Source of the DNA: Abelmoschus esculentus
Lineage: Eukaryota; Streptophyta; Magnoliopsida; Malvales; Malvaceae
Assembly: GCA_035048815.1 (NCBI GenBank)
Contig: JAUCBN010000046.1
Coordinates: forward strand, 12,192,999 to 12,256,998
Length of the DNA: 64,000 bases
Direction of reading: 5' to 3'
This document shows, in pieces, positions 48,620-63,339 of the stretch. Every line of letters begins with the position of its first letter. The first letter of the stretch is position 1. The position numbers and the translations under genes were made by a program. Below the pieces are notes generated by a model. It was given only the letters and a program-made list of their open reading frames with translations. It was not told where the DNA came from and made no database searches.

Positions 48620-49208
48620 AGACTGCGTTTAGCATTGCGTTCTAAACCAGTTTTTGGGTTAAAACCTGGTTTAGAACGCAAAACCAATGCTAAACATTTA
48701 ACTTTTGAAGGAAAAAATTGAGTTTTAAAAGTGTTTTTCAACTCAAACGTAAAAGTTAAAATTTTTAGCTTTTACGATTAGAAAAGTACTTTGAAGAGTC
48801 AGATTACAATTTTAACTTTCATTTACTATGTTTTATTATAATTTATTGTTTACAAATACATAATTATATTTAATATAAATTGTTTTTTAGATTAAAAATT
48901 ATATATATTCATGTCAAATTAAAAAAAAACACTTCTGAAAAGTATTTTTCAAAAATAATTTATATATTTATTTTTTAATATTTTTATATTTTATCATAAT
49001 TTACGTTAATATTATAATATGAAAGAATTTGATTATCATTTAAATATATATTTTTTAACTTATAACATCATGTTTAAGATAGTCATTTTCTTTCTCAAAA
49101 ACATTTTTTGATAGTAATACTAAACACATCTATCTCAAACCAAAAATTTCAAAAAAAAAATTTTATTATACTTTTTCACCGTATTTTTCAAAAGCAATGT
49201 TAAACATC
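48620..49208 (+). mobile_element. ~590-bp repeat family, copy 3
   Basis: Begins GACTGCGTTTAGCATTGCG and ends AAAAGCAATGTTAAACATCA, inverted forms of one terminus. It includes the conserved palindromic core around AAAATTTTTAGCTTTTACG. A weaker relative may lie at 55930-56290. Confidence 0.8.
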
Positions 49209-49716
49209 ATTTCATCATTTCTTACGATATTCACAGCGGGTGACTGAAAATTAAAATTTCAAAAAATTAAATGACTAAAATAAATTTTTCTAAACTTTCC
49301 TGATCAAAATAGAACTAAACTTAAAATTGGGTGGACAGACTTGTAATTTACCCAAATATTTTTGTTCAAAGAAACCTGCAAACTGACACGTGCGATTTCC
49401 TCAATGATTTTGACTTGGCGGAGCCACCGGAGAGAAAGGAGAAACAGAAACAAACACGTTCCTCGTAATATTGGCATTGGTAATTTCTTTTTTCTGGGGA
49501 AAATCGAAGAGAAATGGAAGATATAGATCGAAAACGAATCCCAAAACCTAATCTCCTAGACGCTACGTTATGAACCTAATCCATTACGCTTCACGGATTT
49601 CTACCAACCGATCTGACCGGGTTTTACCTATCTATTTTCTCGATTCAACGGTCAGTGGTTAAGGAGAAGGCAGGGGGAGGTGGATCAAGTGACCGGACGG
49701 TGGAGGATCAGAGAGG

Positions 49717-52297
<2,581 letters not shown>

Positions 52298-53759
52298 TTA
52301 TATATTTATAATCACACCAGCATATTCAAAAGAACCGCAGCAGCAAATAACATGTTAATCTTGTTTAGTGTTGAAAAAATCAGACTATTCAATTTGATCA
52401 GTTCACTGGGAATTTAATTTTTATAATTATTTATATGTAATTTAATAGTTAATTAATATAAGTCAAGTACTATAGATGTGACTCTCTTAATTAGATTTGT
52501 TCTATTTGTAATACTAAAATTTAAATATTTAACTATAATTTTATTTTTATTTTTATTTTTATGGTTGTTGAACGATAATTAATCTTAGTATCAATTATTG
52601 ATCACTATGTCTATTATTTATTTTTATTCTTTTTTATATTTTAATAAGAAATTATGTCTATGTGGAATGTGTTTCTCTGTTCTTGTGACACGTTTTTTTT
52701 TCATTTTATTTGTCTTTGTGAAATGATTTCAGCATATCCTAACAATCGTTTGTTGCTCACGTAAAGATTTTAACGACACTAGTTTCTGATTATAATTTTA
52801 TTGGTGATTATATAAAGTCAGATCCTCTATGGTTGTTTATTGATATAATCGGTTATAGGTAGTGAAATGTTTTATTTGATAGTTTAGGTCGTTCATTATT
52901 CCTTTTTCATCATGTGTCTTGATTAGATAGAGACAAAGAAAATCAAGAAAACTTTTGAATTTTGATGACATGTTTATCTTTATGAAATATTTTATTTTTT
53001 GAGAGGGTGTATTAGATTTTAATAGATTAGTCTCATTATTATTATCCTTCGTTAATACATAATAATCATAGTATCTTTTATATTTTTAATAAAAATTATT
53101 AAAATAAATTAAATATTTATATCTTGCTTGTCGGAATATCGCCCTAACCAGTAAAATACTGAAATTAATATTTTTGGTATTTTAGGACGACACGACTTAT
53201 TTTATTAATATTTTTTATGATGTGACCTATTTTATTAATATTTTAAAAATTATATTTTAATATATAAATTATATAAAAAATTATACAAATCTTCCATAAG
53301 ATTTAAAATTTATATCCCAAACTCTAAAAAACCTAAACCCTAAATTTTATATTTTAAATTTTAATCATAAATTTTAAATTCTACACCCTACACACTAAAC
53401 TCTATCCCTAACCTAAAAACCTAAACCCTAAAATAAAAGGGTTTGTATAAATTTTAGAAGTTTGTATGTCAAAATATTTTTATATTTTAATATCATATCA
53501 TATTTAAAATAAAAAAAAATCTCTAAACTATAATCTTAATCTATAATCTTTAAATTGTAATCTCGATTTATAAACCCAAACTCTCTCTATATATATATTC
53601 AAAGCCGACAAATTTACACTAATATTATGAAAAAAAAATCCCAAAATATTAGTATTATTTCTCAATATATTGATGTTTCTACAGTAAATTTTAAGACGAA
53701 TTCTAAAGAATTCATCTATGAACAATACATTCGAAAATAATAATAGAAGTTGGATTCTA

Positions 53760-53825
53760 GAGAATCCGACTTTGAACAATGAAAAGCTTTGTTACAATGC
53801 CAAATACTGTACAAAGTCGGATTCT
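53760..53825. repeat. Short hairpin
   Basis: GAATCCGACTTTG is followed 45 bases later by its exact complement CAAAGTCGGATTC. Related GAATCCGA words lie just outside. It may be part of a small inverted-repeat element. Confidence 0.7.
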
Positions 53826-55056
53826 TATAAATCATTCTTCCCTTATTTTATTTTTTTAAATCATTATTTATTATTAAATTCAAAAGAATCCGATTTTCAT
53901 TTTACTACGAAAACATTATTTTAAAAAATAATCTAAGAAAATCATAATATTTCTATCAAATGCCCATTCAAAGTCTTGAAATAGTTAGTACGGATTTATC
54001 TCTTTTAGAAATTTAAAACCCTTTGAGCATGTGTATATATTTTGTATATAAATGATTTGAATTTATCACTTAAGATAAATATTATTTATTTTAATTGAGA
54101 CTTATTGAATTAAAATTGTTCAATTTTTTTAAATATGTCTCTATATTATTAAAATGTTACATGATACTATAATAATTTTATTTTTAAAATGTATAAAGTT
54201 TATTAATTTGATCCTAATTTAAAATTAATTTAATAAACTTGAATATTCACGTATAAAATTTTTAACAATATACCCTGTTGTCAAACTATCAATCACTTAT
54301 CACACTACGCATTTATAAAAAAATAATTTTAGATTTAATGTTTAAAATTCTAGAGTTTAAAAAAAATTAAGGTTTAAAGTTTAAGATTTTAGAATTTAAA
54401 TTTATTTAAATTTTATAAAAAGATTATGTAAAAAATTAAACCGCTTTTATATTAAAATATAATTTTTATATAATTTGAGTAAATTACATTGTTTATCACT
54501 TAACTTTATTTTTATTTTATTTTAATCATTATTTTTTTAAAATTTAATCACCTAATGTTTATATTATTCTTATTTTAATCACTTTAGAATGGTATGGTTT
54601 ATTTTATTAATATTTTAGCACATTTAATCTTAATCTCTAAACTAAATGCAATCTTAATCAAAATTTATATAGAAAATCTTAGAAAGAAAAATTCACGTGC
54701 AAAAGATGACATATAATTAAATAACAAAATTATTACTTAAAAATGACATATAATTAATTATTATTTAAATGTTTTTATATGTAATATTTCCGGTTACAAT
54801 TGATTTTTCCGACAAGTGGCCGCAGCAATAGAAAATTAGGTCTACCAGAATCCACCTGCCAGTTCATAGTTTCTCCCACACGCTTGCCTAACCATATGGG
54901 TCCACGTGGCACATGATTCCTTAATTATTCCAGAATACGATACTTCTCATTAGCTCTACGCAGGCTGCGACTACCAACCAACAACTGCCACGACCCCACT
55001 TATCTAAGACTCTCTTCTGTCTGAAAAGGAAATCCATCAAACATAAGTCCGAAGGA

Positions 55057-55250
55057 GGAGAAATTATATCATGGGTCAGTCCCATCACGTCATTTATGGA
55101 TCAACCATTAAAAACTAACAAACTCATTATTTTTTAATTTTTCAAGTGAAAAATCACTTGGGAAAAAATATGACATGGAAAGATGGGTGGGTAATTTTTA
55201 TTGGTCGGTCTCATGGACACGTGGTAGAACTGACCCATGATATAATTTTT
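55057..55250. mobile_element. MULE-type MITE (GAGAAATTATATCATG family), copy 7
   Basis: GGAGAAATTATATCATGGGT on the left and CCCATGATATAATTTTTT on the right. It is flanked by TCCGAAGGA (55048-55056) and TCCGAAAGA (55251-55259), a 9-bp duplication with one difference. It closely resembles the copy at 22084-22283. Confidence 0.85.
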
Positions 55251-55257
55251 TCCGAAA

Positions 55258-55440
55258 GAGAGATTATATTATAGATCTTATTGATAAGGTTATTTATGGT
55301 TCATGTAATTATATTCGTTTAGTTTTAAATAATTATGTAATTATTATTTACTCATTAATTATATGTAGAAAAATGATAAACGGATCAAATAAATTAAAAT
55401 ACAGATGACATGGTGAATATAATTGATCTAATATTTTCTA
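55258..55440. mobile_element. Degenerate relative of the MULE-type MITE, abutting copy 7
   Basis: GAGATTATATTATAGATCT at the left, and an ATTCGTTTAGTTTTAAATAA interior like that of the copy at 43341-43552. The right end is poorly defined. Confidence 0.5.
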
Positions 55441-57174
55441 ATATTTTTTTGTTATACATGATGGTTGTGATATATTTAAATATAATTATTTTTAAATTTT
55501 TGAAAAATATATAATTTAATTATTATATAAAGATAAATATTTGATATATATCAATATAATTTTTTATAAACTATATTTATTTAAAATCTACTATATAAAT
55601 TCTATCTCTAATCTAGAACTCAAAAATCATAAACTCTAAATTTATATCTTATATTTAAAACCATCGAACCTAAATCATAAATTTTTAAAATTAAAATTTT
55701 AAACTCTAAATGAAATCCGTTCGTAAAAATAAATAAATTCTTCATCCGTTGATATATAATTTTTTTTATAAAAATAATATTAGATGTATTTTTTCACAAA
55801 CGAACTTATAAAGTTGTGATGTATCTCTTTAAAGGCCTAAACCTTAACCAATTTTAAATCATAAAGCTCTAAAACTTTAAAGTATAAAATAATTTTTAAA
55901 CCTTAAAATTTAATTGTAAATACTAAAAATATAATTATTAAGAGTTGGTGTAATATTATTTTTAGAAAGTACGGTGAAAATTGATTTTAAAACAAGAATA
56001 TTTGATATTGTTGTTAAAAATGCTTTTAAATAAATAAAATATTTATTTAAAATATTTTTTAAAAAATATAAAAGAATCAGTAATATAAACAAAAATAAAT
56101 GAATAATTTTATTTAAAAATATTTTTGAAAAGTTTAAAAACTAAAAATTTCATTTTTTAAAAAAAATTCTTTTCAAATCAAACCGAAAAACACTTTTGAC
56201 CTGAAAAATTATATATTCTACATTATTTAGAGTTAAAATTATTTTTAGCCTAAAATATTTTTAAAAACAATGTAGAACATAATCTAACTTCAAACCCTAA
56301 AACTAATTATATAAGATATTTTCCCTTTAATTTTTTTTATTATACTTATATAAGACATTGTCTTTAATTTAAAAAATAATTATTTTTGATAAATAAGAAA
56401 ATTTATTCACCCAAAAGTACCAATAAACCGTAAAAACAATAAAGAAACCAACTATAGAACCAAATATAACTATCGACACAATTTCTCATTTCATAGCAAG
56501 ATTTGAAGAATCAAGTCATAAATTTTCTCCCAATAACCTTAATCGAATACTTGTCTTAAAATCAATTTTCATCGTACTTTCTAAAAATAATTTAATTTAA
56601 TTCTTCTATTAATTTTTTTATAATTATCAAGTCGATAATTAAAGTACAAATAAATCAATAAAATAATCATACGTGACATATTTTATAATTAGTAGTGGAT
56701 CCACTCTTATAATAGAGTGAGAGTCCGTGTCTACTATGAACTTTTTAAAATTCACAGATTTACTTTTATTTTTTATTTTTTATAAATTAATCTTTAAACT
56801 TTTGTAATATTTAAGCTTTGTGTCCATTCATATATTTCAAAATTTTATGTGTCTACCCATAAATAAAATTTTGAATCTACACTATTTATAATATAAATTT
56901 TAAAAATATAAAGAATGTAAAAAAATAAATAAAATATCAAAACTATAATCTATAAAACCAAAAAGAACGAATAAACTATTTTTTCCCTGAGTTTTTTCTT
57001 AAAGAAAATCCAGACTTTTTTTCTTATTTTTTTTTTGACATTTTTATGTTTTTCTCTTTAAAAAGAATTTTTTTTTTAAATTTTTTTCTCGTAATGTCAT
57101 TTTAATTAGATCATGATATTTTTTTATAACAGTAATGACAATGAGAAAAGGCAATAGATATAATGTTATTATTA

Positions 57175-57722
57175 AGGGTGGGCAAGACCGAATACCCGAT
57201 CAATTTGAATAGAATTGATTCCGATTCTGGTAATTATTGATTTCTAAAAATTGGAATCAGTCTAGATCCCGGTCATACCGGATTCTAAATTTTAAGAATC
57301 AGTCCCGTTACTGGTGAAAATCAGTTCTAATACCGGGTACCTAGTCAATTAGTTTATTTAAAAAAAATTGAGTAATTGGAGAAAAAAAATTAACTAGCAA
57401 TAATAATATTAAATAATAAAATTAGAATATTATAAATTTGAAAATTAATGTTTTAAAACTAGTCATACTCATATTATTCATACATAAAACGAAAGTTTAA
57501 TAAGAAAAATAAACAAAAGAAAACTAATATCGAATATTTGGTATTCATCCCGATCCTATTGGGTACCCGCCGGGTCCAAAAAATCAAGATCCAATCCCGG
57601 TTATGATCAGGACCTAAATTTTGGATCCAATCCCGATCCTACCGAAACCAATACCAAATAAAAATCTATCGAGTCTTACCGGGTCTGAGATCAAAACTGG
57701 GTAATCGTTTTTTTCCCACCCC
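57175..57722. mobile_element. 548-bp hAT-like non-autonomous element
   Basis: Left AGGGTGGGCAAGACCG and, in complement, right AGGGGTGGGAAAAAA are inverted. Flanks TATTATTA and AATTATTA differ by one base. The interior near both ends is rich in CGGGTACC and GGATC words. Confidence 0.7.
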
Positions 57723-57901
57723 TAATTATTACACAAGACAAATTAAGAAAAAGAAATATTATAAGGGTCAAACTGAAAATTAAACTAAAGTACATGGACT
57801 GAAATAACTATTAGGACATTCATTCATTGCATCTCTATTTTCAAAAAAAAGGAAAATTGTATTTAAGTACTTTATATTTTGTAATATTTGATAAACACAT
57901 T

Positions 57902-58239
57902 AGGGTAAACTACCTATTTGTACCCCATATATTCCTACATTTATGTTTTGATCATCTAACTATTCTTCTTGGTAAAAATAATATTTAACGTAATGTTTTA
58001 TTTCTATATTTATATTTATCGTTAAAATTAATTGCAAAATAAACGAGATATTTTTTATGAGGAGATAGAAAATGAATAAATAATAAAAATAAATGACATA
58101 TCGACTTCGTCGTTAATTTTTAATGACAGAAGTACCAAAACAGAAATAAAACGTAACTTTTAGTATCATTTTGCCAAAAAATAATTTAGTGATTAAATTA
58201 AAAACACATAAGTGGAGTACCAAATAGATAGTTTACCCC
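57902..58239. mobile_element. Inverted-repeat MITE
   Basis: Left GGGTAAACTACCTATTTGTA is matched in inverse by right ACCAAATAGATAGTTTACCC. It is ~338 bp and lies about 370 bases upstream of the DUF1336 start codon. Confidence 0.77.
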
Positions 58240-58611
58240 AAATATTAATGACAATCTTGTAAACAAATCATAAGTATAATGACCATTTTGTAACTTCTAA
58301 AACTTGATTGACTAATTTCAGCATAATTCCGTGACCATTTGTGTAATTTACCCAAAACAAAATAAAGAAGAAAAAAGAGAGAATATTTTAACGAAAGAAA
58401 AATGGTTTTTGATTGCCGTTGTTAAATGACATTGATGGTGCTGTTCCCCTTTGTTTAATTTCCTTTTCTCTCTAAAAGACTCCGCCTTCTCTCTCTTTTT
58501 CTTTATGCATTAATGTATAGAATTCAATCTGCCATTTCTGAAGATGATGGTTTCATAGGGAGATGAATTGATCTGCCGAGAAAAAAGAAGAAAAGGGGAT
58601 CATTTCATAAG

Positions 58612-61600
58612 ATGGGTACTTGTGTTTCTCGACCCGAAAGCTGCGTTGGCTCAAGATTGAAGTCTTCGAAGAAGAAGAACCGTAAAAGAAGGAAACCCTT
58701 CAAGAAAAGGGCCCTTTCAAGGCTTTCCGAGGCTTTCTCTGATAATGTTGATCGTTACTCTTCCTTCACCAACCCAACTTTTCAAGGTCTTGTCTTGTTT
58801 CTCCATTACCAAAAGTTGGTGCTTCTTTTTTCCCCTTCTCAATGTGCTTATGGATTTCAAAATTTGCTAGCTTTTTTGGGTCTTTTCTATCTTTGTAATA
58901 TGATTAGCTTGATTCCCTTGATGGGTTTTGGTAGTTGCATGGGAAGGTTTTCGGTGTTTAATAATTATTTTATGGTATTATAGGTTGAGGACTTGGTGAT
59001 AACATCTTTTTCTTTTTGAAAAAGTTTTTTTTTTGAAATGTGTATTTGTGGATATTTAAGTCTTTAGATCATCAATTTGCATCTAATTTTTTCTTCAAAG
59101 AGTATAGTCTCCGAGCTAATCACAACATTGGGATTTTGATACAGATTGTTGTTCTTTGTGTTTGTTGATAATCGGAGGGAGTGAGGATTGATAAATAGGA
59201 ATCTTGATCACAACCAAAATTTGGAAGTAAAATTCTTTTGGAACTTAATTCCCCCTATGTGCCAGTACCACATAGTGTATTAATTTGGAAGTAGAATTCT
59301 TTTGGAGCACATAGTGTATTAATTTGGAAGTAGAATTCTTTTGAAGCTTAATTCGTTTTGATCCACATAGTGTATTAATTTTTTGTTGCTTACTATGCAC
59401 ACTCTTCCCCTGCATTGTGTTGACAGTATGTTTCCGCACTCGAACGGGTAACCTTCAGGTTGCAAAGCAAAATCCTTTCCCTTGCTAACAAGGAACACCG
59501 TCTTGTAGTTTGATCCATTAAAGATCGGGATTTTAAATATGTAGCTGATGTATTTGAGTTGGATGGGGTTTGATTTGAGTTGGAGCTAGCTGCTGCAGTG
59601 TTCTACTTGTTCGTTACAAGATTGAAATGATTCTTCCTAAGATTATTGTTTCAATCTTTTATAAGCAATGAGCTAGTTTTGAACAGTTTTAATCTATGGC
59701 CAAAGTTGGTATGAAGATTTGATAAGGTTAATTCTTTTGTCCCTTAAAGGAGGGTAAATAACGGGACTTTGGATAAACAATAGGCTTATCATGACAATTG
59801 GTGGTACTATTTCTATTTTATATCGACCCTTTGAATTAACATCATGGGTGTTATGGCTTATATTTCGCGAGGCAAGGGATAAATATCAGTGTTAGAAGCT
59901 TAATGCATAGTCTGCTATACATCACTTGAAGAGAAAGAAACTTCTAGGAGTCCAAGATGGAAAATTTTCACAATGGAATAGAGTAAACAAAGTAAATATT
60001 GAATGCTATTTTTCTTCCCGTCTCCATCTACTTTTCTTCAATGCTTTGTTTTATTCCCGGTTCTGTACCAATACATCATTTTTCTCATGGTACGCTGCAT
60101 CGTTCACATTGGTATTGTCTTAAAAAAATCATACCCCTTTTTTCCTCTAGTATGTTACTGGAATTCTGTTTTCTAGACTTTGGGAAATGCTTATGCATAT
60201 TGAATCTACAATACATCTTTAATTTCACAATCTGGAGTCCTACTCGTTGAAGCGTGATGAATATTGATCCATATTTGTTAAGAGTAGGAAGAAAACAACG
60301 GTGTAGAATGTGGGTTAATCTATATGGATGTCTTTGAATTAGTTTTCAAAATTAGTTAAAATTTAGAAGAATGTTTCCTTTGGTCAATAGATATATTACG
60401 GTGGATCATTATTCACTCTGTGATTTCTCTCTTTTTTCTTCATGTAGTTTATTTAATGTTCTATTACCTATTTTTAGTAGCTTCTTTTGTTTGAATATAT
60501 GATTTACAAACAATCTATTCACATTAACATATTAACAATCTTTCTCTGGGTTCTTGTTTTTATGTATTAATATTTAAAATCTAGCATTTGCTAAGTTGAG
60601 ATGTGGGAGCCAAAAGAGTGTTCTATAGCATTCCTCCCAAATCCATTTTTGATGGAATCATGATAGGTTGATAACCCTTCTTTTATATAGTGGGACAATA
60701 ATTGTCCATATTTTTTTTATTTTACTTGTTCACTTTGTATGTTAATATGTGGGCTTCTTCACAGAATTTCAGCTAGAACAGTTTTCTTCAATTACAGCCA
60801 CAGCAGAATTGTTGATGTTTCGAATTATGTTTGAGTATGCTTATTATAGAATTTATGGTAGAACATGTTTTCTTTTACTTATAGTTGAATAGCTGATTTT
60901 TCAATGATGCCACCTGGGCAGGAAGCCAAGAGTTGTGGTTTGATCCAGTTGCAGGATTTGACACCGACTGCGATGAGGAATTTGAAAGCGTTCAGGAGGG
61001 TATGATTGAGATATTTCTCGAGAATTTCTTATTGAAGTTAACTCTCTTTTTTCTCAAAGATTATATGACATAGTCACCATTAACTACATACACATCTATA
61101 TATACAGATATATTATCTTTAAGTGGTCTTGAAGGTGTATCTCGACCCAGTGTTTCATCTCTAAGAGATGCTAATTCTGGAGAAAATTCTTCTTTAGTTG
61201 ATCAGATGCAGAAACCAGGAGATTTATCAACTGGTAATTCTGCACGTAACTCTACTAATGAAGCAAAGCAACTCGTGTTCCTTGATGATATTGCTTCCTC
61301 TGCCGATCAAGGTTTTGGAAAGGAGATCGGATTGTTTGATGACTGTGGCATTCTTCCCGGCAATTGTCTACCTTGTCTAGCAGCTACTGTTCCATCTGAT
61401 GAAAAGAGAAGATCGCTCAGCTCTAGCCCGCCAAGTGCAAGGAAAAAGACTGCCTTAAAACTTTCATTCAAATGGAGAGAAGGCCATTCCAATTCTGCCC
61501 TACGTGAGTTTCCATGTTATCCTTTGGATGGAAATTATTTGAGCTGTGTCTGTGTTATCACAAGACTGCTGGATCCATGTAAAATGGTTTTCAATGAACC

Positions 61601-63035
61601 GTGGATGAGTTTTGATGATGCATCCCCTCTGATTATATTTGTTTCCTGTTAAATTTGGCACTTTTTGTGGAATCAGCAATGTTACCAAAGAAATAAGAGT
61701 TTTCCATTTAGAAAAAAATCTTTTTCTAATCATTCTTTTTTTTTTGTATTAACTCAGTTTCTTCGAAGATGATTCTTCAGAGACCAAAAGCAGGGTCTCA
61801 AGTACCTTTTTGCCCTACAGAAAAGAAAATGTTTGATTGTTGGTCTCATATTGAGCCAGGTACTTTCAAGGTTCGATCAGGAAATTATTTTAGGTATGTA
61901 AAACTTTCCCTGGTTCATTACTTTAATGTATATGTAATATTTATTCACATTTCGCATGCAATATTACTGATCTTTATGAAGCAATGGTATGCATAAGACT
62001 TAAAAGTTCATAGATTTAGACTTCATACGGTAACTATTTGTTTAATTTACAGGGATAAGAAGAAGGATTTTGCTTCTAACCATGCTGCATATTATCCTTT
62101 TGGTGTTGATGTTTTCTTATCTCCACGAAAAATAGATCACATAGCTAGATTTGTTGAACTACCTGTTGTTAGCCATTCCGCGAAACTACCATCTATCCTT
62201 GTTGTAAATGTTCAGGTGTCTCTCTTGTGCCTTCCTTTTTCCCGCTTCCATCTCATTCTAAAATGGTGCTACATTTTACGGCATGCCGCATGTGAATAAA
62301 ACTTGCAACTACTAAAACAGTTCCCCCCCCCCATCAGTTTAATGCTAACCATTAGTATATATGCAGGTTCCCTTGTATCCTCCTGCACTTTTTCATAGTG
62401 AAATCGATGGGGAAGGGATGAGTATTGTTCTGTACTTTAAGCTTTCAGACCATTACTTGAAGGAGCTTCCACCTCATTTTCTAGAAAACATCAGGGTAAT
62501 GTGGATACTTGCTAACTTTTAAATGTAATATTTCCTTTCTAATTGTTAACAAACATTTTCCTAGTAGTAATGCTGCTATGAACATAAATTCCATTAGAAT
62601 TAGAATAATTATCTCCACTCATAATGTTTTAATCATTCCCTTAATGATCACTCCATAAGGTTTTATCTTTTTACGTTTTCTTTACTTTTCCAGTGTGCTT
62701 TTTTACATGAAGTGTTTGTCTTATTTGTCCATGTTCCTCCATATTTTTGTATTTAGGTGTTGTCTTCATGTATCTATTTATTTATTTGATCTAAGACCAA
62801 GTTAACTTCATTGAATCTATATTTGTTTTCTTTAAAACAGAGGTTCATTGATGATGAAGTTGAAAAGGTTAAAGGATTCCCCGTAGATACAATTGTCCCT
62901 TTTCGTGAAAGGTTGAAAATATTAGGCCGTGTTGCCAATGTGGAAGATCTTCATATGAGTGCTGCAGAGAGGAAGCTTATGCAGGCATATAACGAAAAGC
63001 CTGTTCTTTCACGTCCACAACATGAGTTCTACTCG
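58612..63035 (+). CDS. DUF1336 protein, EDR2-like short form (3' end outside window)
   Basis: Seven exons lie in the window: 58612-58786, 60922-60999, 61108-61503, 61758-61893, 62053-62215, 62367-62495 and 62841-63035, all in phase, giving 424 residues. The protein starts MGTCVS, an N-myristoylation signal, then a strongly basic stretch (SSKKKNRKRRKPFKKR). A Ser-rich middle follows, and from about residue 245 the DUF1336 domain: FKVRSGNYFRDKKK, YYPFGVDVFLSPRKIDHIAR, DGEGMSIVLYFKL and AERKLMQAYNEKPVLSRPQH. There is no START or PH domain, so this is the short form, not true EDR2. A donor GTAAGT follows SRPQHEFYS; homologues continue for roughly 70 more residues, which I could not find before position 64000, where copia sequence takes over. 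Its function is unknown; EDR2 itself restrains salicylate-dependent defence. Intron 1 is 2.1 kb. Confidence 0.92.
59221..59380. repeat. ~39-bp tandem repeat in intron 1 of the DUF1336 gene
   Basis: The unit CACATAGTGTATTAATTTGG plus 19 more bases occurs at 59269-59307 and 59308-59346. Partial copies lie at 59221 and 59364. Confidence 0.85.
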
Positions 63036-63183
63036 GTAAGTTCGTAGTTTATTTCTTTCTAATGAATGCAACAACATCCCACCTGACTATATGTTAAATA
63101 AAATTAGATGCACCTGTTAAGAAGCACTGACTTCTTTCTCTATCTTTCTAGAGATTTCCAAAAACATAAAGCATCATAAACAT

Positions 63184-63184
<1 letters not shown>

Positions 63185-63222
<38 letters not shown>
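63185..63222. repeat. (TAA)n microsatellite
   Basis: About 12 TAA units between the last DUF1336 exon in view and the copia remnant. Confidence 0.92.
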
Positions 63223-63339
63223 TCTAATGACGTCACCGACGTAAGAACACTCTAAATAGGTTGTGTAGTGTGTGATGGAGTACATGAGATGGAGTGAAGA
63301 GTGCAAGTGTAAAATCTTTTTATTGTGAGATATCTCAAC

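Larger units (their letters stand above)
41368..49370. other. 8-kb gene-free interval packed with mobile elements
   Basis: No gene is supported between the polygalacturonase promoter and the PP2A leader. Elements listed separately cover 41871-42032, 42948-43278, 43341-43552, 44537-45026, 45489-45813, 46090-46175, 46204-46730, 47167-47380, 47566-48152 and 48620-49208. The rest is AT-rich with short frames only. A partial tandem duplication lies near 42460-42550. Confidence 0.65.
52298..58440. other. 6-kb gene-free interval
   Basis: No gene. It holds degenerate CCCTAAA-like sequence (53280-53430, 55610-55720), a short hairpin (about 53760-53825), a GC-richer non-coding patch (54800-55050), MITEs at 55057-55250 and 55258-55440, a 548-bp element (57175-57722), and an inverted-repeat MITE (57902-58239). 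The DUF1336 promoter begins at its right edge. Confidence 0.65.

Noticed and set aside
55930..56290. Fourth copy of the ~590-bp repeat
   Set aside because: Words are shared (GAAAGTACGGTGAAAATTG) but the alignment is too weak to claim.
62323..62332. Run of ten C residues in a DUF1336 intron
   Set aside because: A simple homopolymer in an intron with no likely effect; may be an assembly weak spot.
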